Under the pieces are notes generated by a model, which was given only the letters and a program-made list of their open reading frames with translations, had not been told where the DNA came from and ran no database searches. Positions 47,743 through 58,502 of a stretch of DNA of 64,000 nt are shown here, in pieces. The translations under genes and the position numbers were made by a program. This stretch comes from Shinella sp. UYSO24. Its GTDB lineage: Bacteria; Pseudomonadota; Alphaproteobacteria; Rhizobiales; Rhizobiaceae. Position 1 is the first letter of the stretch. The number at the start of each line of letters is the position of its first letter. The DNA lies in the NCBI GenBank assembly GCA_902167985.1, contig CABHNZ010000002.1, positions 425,197-489,196 on the forward strand, read 5' to 3'.

Positions 47743-49980
47743 GACCGCGCTCCACCATTAGGCAAGGAAAAGCTGTTCCTGTGATCGGCTTGACGTTTGT
47801 CCAGGAGCGCCCTGTTCACCGGTAGCGAGCGAAGCCGTTGCCCGGTTGCAGCGAAGATAGCATTGCACAAAGCGGGCGCGGCCGAGACTGTGCCAACCTC
47901 CCCCAGACCACCCGGCGGCTCGGTGCTCTTGATGACCTCAACGACGATCTCAGGTGTCTCATTCAGTCGCAACTGACGATAATCATTGAAATTGTGCTGT
48001 TGCACCTTGCCGTCCCTGATGGTGATACCGTTATAGAGCGCCGCGGAGAGACCGAAGAGGATGCCTCCCTGCATCTGCGCAACAACGCCATCCGGATTGA
48101 CGGCCACACCACAATCGACAACAGCCGAGACTTTCTGGAGCGAAACCATCCCAATGTCGTTCAGCTTTATCTCGACGACAACAGCGGCATGACTACCGAA
48201 ACTATCATGGATCGAGACGCCCCGGCCGCTTCCAGGCGGAAGAGGTGTGACCCAGTTTGACAGTTTCTCGACGCGATCGAGGACACGCAGCGTGCGCGGG
48301 TCCTGCGCCAGCAGGCTTCGGCGGTAAGCGATAGGATCGACGCCGGCCCGGTGCGCGAGTTCATCAATGAAACTCTCGACCACGAAATGTTGTGCGTCTC
48401 TCCAACGCCGCGCCACCAGTTCAGCGGGACTGGCCCGTCATGTCTCAGCCATTCCGAGCGCGTGTTGGGAATGCTATAGGGCAGATCAGCGGCACCGGCC
48501 ACAGCGTCTGGGTCTAGCTTGTCGGCTGGCCATTCCTTACGGTCGTAGAATGGGCGGACCGTCGAACAGGTTGTTCGATGGGTGAGCGCGACGGGTTTCC
48601 CATCCTTTCCCAGACCTGCCGAAATCTGGTCGAAGTAGATCGGCCGGAAACGGTCATGCTCGATGTCCTGTTCGCGGCTCCACATAATTTTGAGGGGATA
48701 ATCGACCTGCTTAGCAAAGCGCGCCGCCTGCTGGATCGTATCGACGGCCAGTCGTCTTCCAAATCCGCCTCCCACCATGTGGTTGTACAGCATGATCTTT
48801 TCAGCCGGCATGCCGATGATTTCCGCGACAACCGTGCGCGCAATCTCGGGCACCTGGGTACCGACCCAAATATCGCAACTGTCGGCACGAACGTGGATTG
48901 TCGTATTGATGGGTTCAAGTGAGGCGTGGGCCAGGTATGGAAGCTCGTAGGATGCATCGACACGCACCGGCGCGGAAGCAATAACAGCGTCGGCGTCGCC
49001 CTTTGCGCTCCCGATCAGCGGCGTACCTGTCGCGCTTCTCAAATCATTGAGGATGGCTTCCGTGGACAGCGCAGCATTCGGCCCGGCATCCCAATCAATG
49101 TCGATTTGGTCGAGTGCTTTCCTGGCAATCCAGTAGCTTGTGGCAACGACAGCGACAGCATCATCGATCCGCAAGACGTCAACGACACCCTCCGTCTGGC
49201 GCACCGTGCCTTCGGAGACGGACCGGACCTTACCGCCAATGGTCGGCGCCATTGCCAAAGCGGCATAGCGCATTCCCTCTACATACGTATCGATTCCGTA
49301 TTTGGTGTTGCCGTTGACCTTTGACGGGGTGTCAACGCGCTTGAGAGACCGGCCGATCAGCTTGAATTCCTCAACCGGCTTCAGCTTCACATCGGCCGGA
49401 ACCGATTGACGGGCGGCGGCCAATGCAAGCTCCGCATACTTTGCATTTCGCCCGCTCGCGTCATGATACACCACCCCATGTTCGGCGCGGCAGTCGGATG
49501 GATTGACATGCCATTCGGCCGCAGCGGCTGCCACGAGCATTTCTCTTGCAGCGGCGCCGGCTTTCCGAAGCGGCGTAAAAAAGGCGCGGGTCGAAGTCGA
49601 TCCACCAGTGACCTCACCTTTCAACAGCGCTTGATTGTACGCCGTCGGATCGGGAGGAGACATCTCCACCCTGACCTGTTCCAGCTGAACTTCCAGCTCC
49701 TCGGCGATCATCATTGCCTCGGCCGTGGCAATGCCCTGGCCCATTTCCACGCTCGGAACGACGAGCACGATTGTCCCATCCACGCCGATCCGGATGAAGC
49801 CGTCAGGAACAAATCCATTGAAACCCGTGCCGGCCGCATCATAGGCCCCGATTGCCTTGAGGTCGTCTGCCTGACTGGCGCGGGCAGCCCTGACCAAAGA
49901 GAAACCGACAACCAACCCGCGCCCGCCAGAAAGGCGCGACGGCTCAAGCCATCTGCAAAGCCTGATGGTCGCTTGTTCAT
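47739..49980 (-). CDS. Molybdopterin-binding subunit of an isoquinoline 1-oxidoreductase-type hydroxylase (frameshifted)
   Basis: IorB-like large subunit of the xanthine oxidase superfamily, about 746 residues. A twin-arginine leader (SRRAFLAGAGW) indicates periplasmic export with the folded cofactor. Landmarks: VEMGQGIATAEAMMIAEEL, GTQVPEIARTVV, GGGFGRRLAVD, NWWRGVGETHN, and the C-terminal GLGEVGTVSAAPALCNAI with the catalytic Glu. Two frame changes: near 49910 in the leader, and at the A run 48386-48388 on the given strand (AAA to AAAA gives NIFVVESFIDEL). ATG 49980 overlaps the stop of the small subunit. Substrate could be an aldehyde or N-heteroaromatic. Confidence 0.9.
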
Positions 49981-50453
49981 CACACTGTCCTCAAGGCTTC
50001 ACGGATGCGGACATAGGTGCAGCAGCGACAGATGTTTCCCGCCATCGCCTCATCAATGTCTGCGTCACTCGGCTTCGTCGTGCGGGCCAGAAGCGCGGCC
50101 GCCGCCATGATTTGCCCTGACTGGCAATATCCGCATTGCGCGACTTCGAGCTCCAGCCAGGCCTGTTGCACACGCTTGCCGACCTCAGTCTCGCCAATGA
50201 CCTCGATCGTCGTGACCTGCCCCTCAAGTTCACCGACAGGCACGACGCAAGACCGCACGGGTCGGCCGTCGACATGGACCGTGCACGCCCCGCATTGGCC
50301 GATTCCACATCCGAACTTGGTCCCAGTGAGACCTAGATAGTCCCGTATCGCCCACAACAGCGGCATATCCGCAGGACCGGTGACAATATGATCCTCGCCA
50401 TTGACGTTGATCGTCGTGGATGGCCAAGTTCGGCCTTGAGCCTGTTCTTTCAA
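49980..50453 (-). CDS. 2Fe-2S subunit of the molybdenum hydroxylase (IorA-like)
   Basis: 157 residues with two 2Fe-2S clusters: plant-ferredoxin-type [13 protein letters not shown]...CVVP and the C-terminal helical [10 protein letters not shown]...NICRCCTY. It transfers electrons from the Mo centre in the neighbouring subunit. No separate leader, so it is probably co-exported with the large subunit by its Tat signal. First gene of the operon; its upstream region also serves the divergent ThrE-like gene. Confidence 0.93.
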   Translation of the reverse strand: MKEQAQGRTWPSTTINVNGEDHIVTGPADMPLLWAIRDYLGLTGTKFGCGIGQCGACTVHVDGRPVRSCVVPVGELEGQVTTIEVIGETEVGKRVQQAWLELEVAQCGYCQSGQIMAAAALLARTTKPSDADIDEAMAGNICRCCTYVRIREALRTV

Positions 50454-50771
50454 GAGACGTCCTCTGCTTTACCGGAGCCTCGACCACCGTAGCTCTGACC
50501 ATCAGGTTCAGCTTGCATGCATCTACGGTAGTTGGACGAATCGGCTGCTGCCGCTGCGGCGGCCAAATGGATATCTCAGGATCGTCCAATCACAGTGGAT
50601 TTCGCCAAGCCCTCAGATTTCTGACCATGATAGCTTTTCTTCAACTAGCACGGGAACCATAAAACAGATCGGCCGCAACAAGACACGGCCGAATTCTATG
50701 TGGAATAGCCTCCGTCTGGCCACCGATCACCAGATTGGATTGCTCTGCAAACGAGATGAATCATCTTGAAC

Positions 50772-50784
50772 CAAACCAGGTTTG
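50772..50784. promoter_or_regulatory. Palindrome upstream of the ThrE-like gene
   Basis: CAAACC-A-GGTTTG, perfect 6-bp arms, 54 bp before the ThrE-like start in the 385-bp divergent gap 50454-50838. I see no gene in that gap. Candidate operator of the exporter-fumC-mqo operon. Confidence 0.35.
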
Positions 50785-50838
50785 TCCGCGGAAAGCGCGT
50801 TCATATCCACAGCCTAGGGTAACGAAGGTCAAGGCGAC

Positions 50839-52107
50839 ATGGCTCTTGCGATCGATCCACACCCAGATTCTGCCGAAAGGTCCGTACATCTAGCATCGCG
50901 TGCGGGACGTCTCTTGTTCCTCAGCGGCGCAGACACCCAACATGTCTTAACGGGCGTGAGCGGTGTCGCCCAAGGGCTGGGACAGGAGGTGCATGTGCTG
51001 GTCACGCCTGAGGCTATTCTTGCCACGGTCGGAACGACGGAGAGGTTTGTGACAAGGCTCGGCCCGGAATTCTCGGTGCCTTCAGTCAACATGCAGCGGC
51101 TTGCCGCTGTGGAGACACTTATTGACGACATTCGGGGTGGTTTAAACGATGCTGACATCATCGAGCAACGTCTCGACGCGATAGAGCTTTCGCCTCAAGG
51201 ATACTCCGATCTCACCGCCATTATTGGCGTTCGGTTTACCACCGCATCGTTGGCCAAACTTTTTGGAGCAGAATGGTCTGTCGTAGCGGTTGCGTTCGTC
51301 GCGGGCATTGTTAGTGCCGCCCTCAGAAAAATCTTCGCAAAATTCTCCCTCAATCCGTTTGTGAGCGTGTTTATCGTTGCGGCACTCAGCGGCTTAACGG
51401 CCATTCTCGTCTTGAGACTCGTTCCGCATGCCTCTCCCGTTCTTGCACTGACGGCCGCGGGGATGATCCTCGTGCCGGGCGTTCCGCTGATAAACGGCAT
51501 CCGTGAGATCAGCTCTGGCAATGCCGCAAACGGTGTAGCGCGACTGGCGACAGGCGCGGCCAGTATACTGACGATCGCTTTTGCCCTCTACGCGGTCGGT
51601 TCCCTCAGTGGCGCAACGCTTCCAATCGACCGGGGGCCCGGTTCCCTATCTCCCCTCCCCGATCTGCTTTTTGCAGGTTTGGCGGCGGCAGGTTTTGCCA
51701 TAACCTTCAACGTTTCCCCGCGCGCGGTCGGGTTCTGCATCGCTGCGGGGATGGCAAGTCACACGCTTCGCACATCACTGGAGCAAGCGGGTATGACATT
51801 GCCTATGGCCTCCCTGGTCGGCGCCTTTGCAGCAGGCGCGATTGCGCGTTTTGCTGCCCGTGTCTATCGCGCTCCGGCAGTGACTTTCGCCTTTCCGGGT
51901 GTGGTTGCGTTGATCCCTGGATCATACGGTTTCCGTGCCGGGATCGGAGGGCTGGCTATCATGACGCAGGGATCGGCCGCGTCGCCTCTACTTGTTTCAA
52001 CCACGATCGCACTGGCAATCACCACGATGGTCACGACGGCGACTATCGGCATCGGCATCGCGCTTTCTTTGGCCGGATCGGGCGAAGGCACACGTAGCAC
52101 CCATTGA
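50839..52107 (+). CDS. ThrE-family (threonine/serine exporter-like) membrane protein
   Basis: 422 residues. N-terminal cytoplasmic ThrE domain (about 15-135: AGRLLFLSGADTQHVLTGVSGVAQGLG, then PEAILATVGTTERFVTRL), followed by ten membrane helices in two five-helix halves, the single-chain ThrE/PRM10 arrangement. The conserved LVPGVPLINGIREI and FPGVVALIPGSYGFRA loops are present. It lies directly upstream of fumC, and the 12-bp gap to its ATG points to one operon. Given the neighbours, a dicarboxylate or hydroxy-acid cargo is conceivable. Confidence 0.87.
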   Translation: MALAIDPHPDSAERSVHLASRAGRLLFLSGADTQHVLTGVSGVAQGLGQEVHVLVTPEAILATVGTTERFVTRLGPEFSVPSVNMQRLAAVETLIDDIRGGLNDADIIEQRLDAIELSPQGYSDLTAIIGVRFTTASLAKLFGAEWSVVAVAFVAGIVSAALRKIFAKFSLNPFVSVFIVAALSGLTAILVLRLVPHASPVLALTAAGMILVPGVPLINGIREISSGNAANGVARLATGAASILTIAFALYAVGSLSGATLPIDRGPGSLSPLPDLLFAGLAAAGFAITFNVSPRAVGFCIAAGMASHTLRTSLEQAGMTLPMASLVGAFAAGAIARFAARVYRAPAVTFAFPGVVALIPGSYGFRAGIGGLAIMTQGSAASPLLVSTTIALAITTMVTTATIGIGIALSLAGSGEGTRSTH

Positions 52108-52118
52108 AGGGAGACAGC

Positions 52119-53579
52119 ATGACTCAAGCAAACGAAGACAACTTGGCGATGAACGATGCCCCGATCGGCATTGATGCAAGCGGTGAACGTATCGAATTTG
52201 ACTCGATGGGCAACGTTGCTGTTCCCGCGGATCGCTACTGGGGCGCGCAGACCCAGAGATCGCTTGGCCATTTCGATATTGGCGACGACCGTATGCCGAA
52301 GGCTGTATACCACGCCTATGGCTACGTGAAGAAGGCCTGCGCGCTAGTCAATGCCGAGGCAGGCAGGCTCCCAGACTGGAAGCGCGATGCCATTGTGCGC
52401 GCCGCCGATGAAACCATCGCAGGCGCACTCGACGATCATTACCCGCTTTATGTCTGGCAAACCGGCTCCGGAACACAGTCGAACATGAACGTGAACGAGG
52501 TCATATCAAACAGAGCCATCCAGCTTCTGGGTGGCATCCTTGGTTCGCAGAAGCCAGTCGGTCCCAACGATGACGTGAACATGGGGCAATCTTCGAACGA
52601 CACGTTCCCGACGGCGATGCACATCGCGGCGATCGACGCGATCGACAACGTGCTGCTGCCGTCAGTTGAAGCGCTTGCGGATATGATAGAGCGCAAGGCT
52701 CAAGGCTGGATGGATGTCGTCAAGATCGGCAGAACCCATCTTGAAGATGCCGTTCCGCTGACTGCCGGTCAGGAATGGTTTGGCTGGGCGGGCCAGATCC
52801 GCGATGCCGTCTCATCGATCAAGGCAAGCCGGGAAGATCTCTATCAGCTGGCCGTCGGGGGAACCGCGGTCGGTACCGGCCTCAATGCCCCCAAAGGCTT
52901 TTCCCTAGACGTCGCCGCAAAAATCGCCGAACTCACCGGCAAGCCTTTCGTGACGGCCCCCAACAAATTCACAGCTCAGGGATCTCTTGACGCGATCGTG
53001 CGATCCCATGCGGCCATTCGAAGCCTCGCCGTCGCTTTGATCAAGATCGCCAACGATATGCGATGGCTTGCCTCGGGACCACGCTGTGGATTTGGAGAAC
53101 TGCTTTTGCCATCGAACGAGCCCGGGTCGTCCATCATGCCGGGAAAAGTGAACCCCACACAGTGCGAAGCAATCGTGATGATATCGATTCAGGTGATGGG
53201 TAATGATACCGCGGTGGCATTCGCCGGCAGTCAGGGAAATTTCCAACTGAATGCGATGCGTCCGGTGATCATCAGTAATTTCCTGCACTCGGCTCGGATA
53301 CTTGCTGACGGTTGCGATAGATTTCGAGAGTTCTCGGTGGAGGGCACGGAGCTCAACCGAGAAAAGATCAACGGCTATGTCGAGGGCAGCGTCATGCTGG
53401 TAACTGCCCTTTCGCCCGTCATCGGATATCAGAACGCCGCACATATCGCTGAAAAGGCAATTGCCGATGGGACGACCCTTCGCGAGGCAGCTCTCGCCTC
53501 CGGAAAGGTCGACGCAGCCCTTTTCGATAGAACCATCAACCCTCTGGAAATGGTCGGCCGTGGGCTGGCCGGTGCTTGA
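52119..53579 (+). CDS. fumC: Class II fumarase FumC
   Basis: Interconverts fumarate and malate, about 486 residues, intact. ATG 52119 after GGGAG. The N-terminal 25 residues (QANEDNLAMNDAPIGIDAS...) extend beyond the usual start. Substrate-site motifs: SGTQSNMNVNEV, GQSSNDTFPTAMH, GRTHLEDAVPLTAGQE, and the family signature GSSIMPGKVNPTQ. Two fumarases are common in rhizobia, and this one sits outside the usual TCA locus. With mqo in the same operon it forms a fumarate to oxaloacetate route that feeds electrons to quinones. Confidence 0.95.
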   Translation: MTQANEDNLAMNDAPIGIDASGERIEFDSMGNVAVPADRYWGAQTQRSLGHFDIGDDRMPKAVYHAYGYVKKACALVNAEAGRLPDWKRDAIVRAADETIAGALDDHYPLYVWQTGSGTQSNMNVNEVISNRAIQLLGGILGSQKPVGPNDDVNMGQSSNDTFPTAMHIAAIDAIDNVLLPSVEALADMIERKAQGWMDVVKIGRTHLEDAVPLTAGQEWFGWAGQIRDAVSSIKASREDLYQLAVGGTAVGTGLNAPKGFSLDVAAKIAELTGKPFVTAPNKFTAQGSLDAIVRSHAAIRSLAVALIKIANDMRWLASGPRCGFGELLLPSNEPGSSIMPGKVNPTQCEAIVMISIQVMGNDTAVAFAGSQGNFQLNAMRPVIISNFLHSARILADGCDRFREFSVEGTELNREKINGYVEGSVMLVTALSPVIGYQNAAHIAEKAIADGTTLREAALASGKVDAALFDRTINPLEMVGRGLAGA

Positions 53580-53587
53580 AGACAAGG

Positions 53588-53986
53588 ATGAAAACAATGA
53601 TCAGATGCGTCAGAATTTGGACTGCTGCGGACGGTAATTCAGTTTTTGAAGAAGGCGCGATTGACCTATCCGAAGGAGAGCGTGGCGATTTCATCGGGCA
53701 GGCTGTGGCAGCCAAAAACATCTCGTTTCGTGAAACCGCTTCCGGTGGCTCGTTCGAATGGCACAAAGATCCCGTTCCGCGCTTTGTCCTCACATTGTCT
53801 GGAACTCTCGAATTTGAAACCAAATCCGGGGCGACGTTCACTATCCGCCCAGGCAACGTGCTTCTTGCACAGGATAATAGCGGTTCCGGCCACAAGTGGC
53901 GATTGATTGGTTCCGAGCCATGGCGGCGGGCCTATGTCGTCTATGACGAAACCGCTGATCTCCGCTTTATTCCGGCGACAGCTTAA
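53588..53986 (+). CDS. Cupin-domain protein
   Basis: About 132 residues, a single small beta-barrel: ASGGSFEWHKDPVPRFVLTLSGTLEFET...FTIRPGNVLLAQDNSGSGHKWRLIG, the two cupin motifs with a reduced set of metal ligands (His in EWHKDP, His in GHKW). Start ATG 53588 or 53597. It lies between fumC and mqo with short gaps (8 and 15 bp), so co-transcribed. Possibly a small-molecule isomerase or sensor. Confidence 0.75.
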   Translation: MKTMIRCVRIWTAADGNSVFEEGAIDLSEGERGDFIGQAVAAKNISFRETASGGSFEWHKDPVPRFVLTLSGTLEFETKSGATFTIRPGNVLLAQDNSGSGHKWRLIGSEPWRRAYVVYDETADLRFIPATA

Positions 53987-54001
53987 GGGTGGAACAAACA
54001 A

Positions 54002-55498
54002 ATGGCGTTCGAGACTAACGGAAATCCGGACATTGTTCTCATTGGTGCTGGCATCATGAGTGCCACACTGGCCACGGTGCTGAAGGAACTCGATCCCTCA
54101 TTGACGGTCGCAGTTTATGAAAGGCTGAATGACTGCGGACAGGAAAGCTCCCAGGCATGGAACAATGCCGGCACCGGCCACGCGGCAAACTGCGAACTGA
54201 ACTATACGCCCCAGCGCGCCGATGGCAGCGTGGACATATCGAAGGCGTTGGAGGTTAACACCGAATTCGATATCTCGCGACAGCTTTGGTCCTATATGGT
54301 GACGAAAGGGGCCATCTCCGACCCACGCTCCTTTCTGCACCCCTGCCCGCATATGAGTTTCGTAAGAGGGGCGGAAAATGTTGCGTTTCTGCGAGAGCGC
54401 TACAGGCAAATGTCCGCGCATCACTGCTACAACGGCATGGAATTTACCGACAATCCGGCAAAGATCGCAGATTGGGCACCCCTGATCATGGAAGGTCGCA
54501 AGTCGGACGAAGCTGTCGCTGCCACACGCATCGTCACTGGCACAGACGTTGACTATGGCGCCCTGACCCACCTGCTTTTTGCACAACTGACGGCCCAGTC
54601 AGGCGTCAGCATCCACTACAACCGGCAGGTTGTCGGCTTGAACCGCGAGGAGAGCGGCAGGTGGCAGGTGGTGGTCGAGGATGCGTCCGACGGCACGAAG
54701 CAGGAGGTCTCGGCAAAGTTCGTCTTCATCGGAGCGGGAGGAGCGTCAATCGATCTCCTTCAGATGTCGCAGATCCCCGAAGGTCGAGGTTATGGCGGCT
54801 TCCCCGTCAGTGGCATATGGCTGCGCTGCGACGTGGACGATGTCAGCGAGAGGCATCACGCGAAGGTCTACGGCAAAGCCGCCAGTGGCTCCCCTCCCAT
54901 GTCAGTTCCTCATTTGGACACCAGGATCATCGCAGGACGCAAATCCCTTTTGTTCGGACCTTATGCCGGCTTCTCATCCAAGTTCCTCAAGCATGGCTCC
55001 CTGTTGGATCTGTTTCGCTCCATCACTCACGACAACATTCTGCCCCTTCTCGAAGTAGCTAAGGACAATATTGACCTTACGGAATATCTGATCGGTCAGG
55101 TGCTACAAAGTTCCTCACATCAGTTCAGCATGCTTCAAGAATTCTTTCCAATGGCCAGGAGGGGAGACTGGAAAGAGGCGGTCGCCGGGCAACGCGTCCA
55201 GATCATCAAACCCGAAAAGGAACGGGTCGGCGTTCTAGAATTCGGTACTGAGCTGGTGCCTGCCGCCGATAAGTCGCTTGTGGCGCTGCTGGGCGCCTCG
55301 CCGGGCGCCTCGACTGCCGCCTTTATTGCACTACGTGTGCTGGAAATCTGCTTCGGCGACAAAATAACAGAGGATGCGTGGCTTCCATCGTTGAAACGGA
55401 TGATCCCGACTTACGGGATCGATTTGAAAGTGGATGCCGATGCGTGCAGGACATCCCGGGCCGCTACAGCGAAGGTGCTTCGGATCGAGAACGTTTAG
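54002..55498 (+). CDS. mqo: Malate:quinone oxidoreductase
   Basis: FAD-dependent peripheral membrane enzyme oxidising malate to oxaloacetate with quinone as acceptor; 498 residues, intact. FAD site IVLIGAGIMSATLATVL, then NNAGTGHAANCELNYTP, PCPHMSFVRG, GGASIDLLQMSQIPEG, LFGPYAGFSSKFLK and the C-terminal LLGASPGASTAAF. No leader; it binds the cytoplasmic face. Last gene of the ThrE-fumC-cupin-mqo operon. Rhizobia usually rely on malate dehydrogenase, so an extra Mqo is an accessory, irreversible bypass. Confidence 0.95.
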   Translation: MAFETNGNPDIVLIGAGIMSATLATVLKELDPSLTVAVYERLNDCGQESSQAWNNAGTGHAANCELNYTPQRADGSVDISKALEVNTEFDISRQLWSYMVTKGAISDPRSFLHPCPHMSFVRGAENVAFLRERYRQMSAHHCYNGMEFTDNPAKIADWAPLIMEGRKSDEAVAATRIVTGTDVDYGALTHLLFAQLTAQSGVSIHYNRQVVGLNREESGRWQVVVEDASDGTKQEVSAKFVFIGAGGASIDLLQMSQIPEGRGYGGFPVSGIWLRCDVDDVSERHHAKVYGKAASGSPPMSVPHLDTRIIAGRKSLLFGPYAGFSSKFLKHGSLLDLFRSITHDNILPLLEVAKDNIDLTEYLIGQVLQSSSHQFSMLQEFFPMARRGDWKEAVAGQRVQIIKPEKERVGVLEFGTELVPAADKSLVALLGASPGASTAAFIALRVLEICFGDKITEDAWLPSLKRMIPTYGIDLKVDADACRTSRAATAKVLRIENV

Positions 55499-55522
55499 TC
55501 AGGGTCTAAGCACAGCCTGGTC

Positions 55523-55556
55523 ACACTTCAGGTTCCATATATGGGACCTGAAGTGT
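55523..55556. repeat. 34-bp near-perfect palindrome between convergent genes
   Basis: ACACTTCAGGT and its exact complement flank TCCATATATGGG; only the central t/g pair breaks the 34-bp symmetry. It lies 24 bp after the mqo stop and 70 bp before the end of the convergent regulator. No T run follows. It could act as a bidirectional terminator or a protein-binding site. Confidence 0.7.
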
Positions 55557-55626
55557 CGCGCACCCGTTACGAGTTCTGACGCGTATGCATTTCCATTCTG
55601 ATCCTGCGACGCGCCAAAGCCAAAAG

Positions 55627-58266
55627 CTATTCCAATGCGACCGCGGCTCGCAGCGAGACTTCAATTCGCGCCATCCAGGCTGCCGTGCCCTGTTCGTCTG
55701 CGATCGCATAGGCACGTCTGAGGGCGTCTTCAGTCGCCTTGTTCGGATGCCCCGCCGATCGGAGGGCCGCGATGCGCAGCAGTTCGGGTCCGCACCAGAG
55801 GCTTCCTTCTGCGTCATGTCTGCTCGTAAGGTTGTCGCCATAGGCATCCGGCTGATTGCCGCGAAGACTTCCGCCTGCATCGCGGTGGCATCCCTGGGAA
55901 ATACGGTCTTGCCTTCCAGAATAGCTGCAAAACCCTCGGCCCAGACCTGCCAATAACGTAATCCTCTCCTGGTCGTGCGGCGCATCAGATGGCCATTCCA
56001 TTCTTTCGCACGCGCAAGTTCGCCGCACCATAGGGCTACGGGAATGCATCCGATGGCAAGCCCGTAGCAGATAGACAGGTCGTGATCGAGCGAGAGAACG
56101 TCGCGGCACAATCCTTTGCAAGCGACAGCGCGCCCCCAGCATCGCCCTGCAACCAGGTAATGCGCATGAGCAAGGCCAGCACCGCCGTCTTCCCGTCAAC
56201 CTGTGCGTGGTTCGTATGATTGGCGCGGACGGGAGCATCGTCACCCGCAATCACCTTCATCAACAGTTCGAGCGCCTGCGCCTGATTGCCGATGAAATGA
56301 TGGGAGAGTGCAAACATATGATCGGCGGTCTGGATGTTCGCGAGTTCTCCGGTCGCATAGGCCGGTTCCTTGAACTGTTCCGCAAGAACGAGACTTTCCC
56401 CGTAGTTGCCGAACAGGATAGCGCGGGCCCACAGTCCCCATACGGCTCTCAGTTTATGGGATGGAAGATCGAGCTGGTCGGCAATCTCTCCCGCCCGCAG
56501 AAACGCGTTGTTCATTTCCTCGGTCGGGCCAGCCGTATGCCACAGAGCATGACCATAGGTCGTCTGAAGCTCGAACTCCGCAACCGAACCGACCAGCTCG
56601 GTCCCCGCAATAACACTCATGGCCCTGCGAGCGATCGCCAGGTATTCGGAGGGAAGCGAAAGATGGAACCAGAGCGATGCCGAAGCGATGATCAGTTCTA
56701 CGCCGAGTTGTTTGTCCCCGGTGCTGAATGCCCAATCGAACAGGGCGCGAAGATCATCGACCCGCCAGCTGTTGGCGGAAAGCCATTTGCCCGGGTTCTT
56801 CCCGTCCCATGTCGTTATCTCCGAAGCGAAGAGCTTGAGGCACTGTTGCGCGTGCCTTCGCATCACCTCGTCGAATTCCGTCCCCTTGCCAAGCTTCTCT
56901 GCCGCGTAAAAGCGGGTCGTATCCAGCAGGCGGTATAGGGACAAACGGTCACGCCGGTCCATCGTCACAAGGGATTTGTCAACAAGTGCCGTCAGAGCGT
57001 CGAAGACGGCAAACTCTTCGACGTCAGCGCCGGAGCACGCGGCCAAGGCGGCATCGAGCTCGAAGGACGAGCGGAACACTGACAACGCCGGAAAACCGCC
57101 TTCTCGCTTTCGGACAGAAGATCATGGCTCCAGTCGAGCGTCGCGCGCAGTGTTTGCTGACGCGGCATCGCCGTTCGCCGCCCCTTCGTCAAAACGGAAA
57201 AGCGGTCGTCGAGACGCTTTGCCATCTGCTGGACGTCGAGCAGGTCCATGCGGGACGCTGCCATCTCCAGTGCGAGTGGAATGCCGTCCAGTCGCTCGCA
57301 GATATCGAGCACCGCGCAAACATCACCATCCATAAACTCGAAGCTGCTCGAACTCGCTTTTGCCTTGCTGCAAAAAAGCGCCACCGCGGAGAACTCCAAC
57401 GCCTCGGCTGCAGTCATGTTCTGCTGGTGAGCAGGGACCGTCAGTGTCTGGAGGCGGAAGATCGACTCTCCGGCGGCTCGCAACGGTTCACGGCTCGTGA
57501 TCAGGATGCTGACGCCTGGGGCCGATTGCAAAATCGTTTCGGCCACTTGCGCGACAGCATCAACGACGTGCTCGCAATTGTCGAATACGATGAGCACGGT
57601 CTGCGTAGCAAGGGCCGCAACTATGGCATCCTCTGCCACGCCCGCAACCGCCAAGCCCAGTTGGCTGGCCAGCGCGGATACCACCAGGCTTCCGTTCGAA
57701 AGCGGCGCCAGATCGACGAAGCAGCCGGCTATCTCCTGTTCGTCGGCCACCCTGTGTGCGACCGCGAGGGCAACCGTCGTCTTACCAATTCCACCCGGGC
57801 CCGCGATCGTGACGAGTCGCTTGTCAGGAAAGAGCTCTGCCAGTCCCTGGATGACCTCGTCACGGCCGATGACCTGTCCAAGGTTCGCGGGAAGGAAAAA
57901 GGACAGGGGCTTTGCCTCGACCGCCGCCTTCTGGGCGCCCGCCCCGGTCGCGACCACGGGAACGACCCATCTGTAGCCACGCCCGGTCTCATTCTGGATG
58001 AAGCTGGTGCCATCGGTCGTCTCACCCAGGGTCTTGCGCAGAGCCGAAAGATGGACCCGCATGGCATTTTCATCGACGGTCGCGTCCGGCCACGCCCGCT
58101 CCATCAGCTGATCCTTGGTGACCAGTTCTCCTGCGCGCTCCACCAGCAGGATGAGGAGTTCCAGCGCTCGTGCACCAAGCCGGACAGGCTCCCCATTGGA
58201 AAACAGTGCCCTCTGCGCAATCGAGAGTGTGAAACGGTCGAATTGGTAGGAGGTGCTGTCTTGCAT
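55627..58266 (-). CDS. Winged-helix / NB-ARC ATPase regulator with TPR-like tail (frameshifted)
   Basis: Large signal-transduction ATPase, about 870 residues. N-terminal OmpR-type winged helix (10-100: FSNGEPVRLGARALELLILLVERAGELVTKDQL, RVHLSALRKTLG). NB-ARC/STAND module with P-loop GPGGIGKTT (156-164), Walker B TVLIVFDNCEHV and LITSREPL; then LDGIPLALEMAASR and the HTH-like lid LRATLDWSHDLLSE. The long helical tail is read in three frames (breaks near 57085, 56075 and 55800) and ends at 55627 with a TPR-like helix (ALRRAYAIADEQGTAAWMARI). Family members regulate adjacent genes by nucleotide-dependent assembly. Confidence 0.82.
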
Positions 58267-58502
58267 GATCGTCCATAAATTGGGGCGCTTCGGTCATCCA
58301 TCTTATCAATTAGGAAGCCCGGCGTCCTTTGAAGGAATTCCTTTTCTTGCACAAAACGACCGTGCAGGGCGCGTCCCGCAAAGTGGCCTTAATCGCCTTT
58401 GCAACTCTTCACAAAGCTTAATTCACGGTCCTGGCCCCGCCGGCAGTAAATGTTGGTCATCGACAAACGTCATTCACGCCAACCAGCCGAAAGGAATTTC
58501 CG

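Noticed and set aside
56986..58278. Plus-strand open frame of 430 codons
   Set aside because: Antisense to the winged-helix and NB-ARC motifs of the minus-strand regulator.
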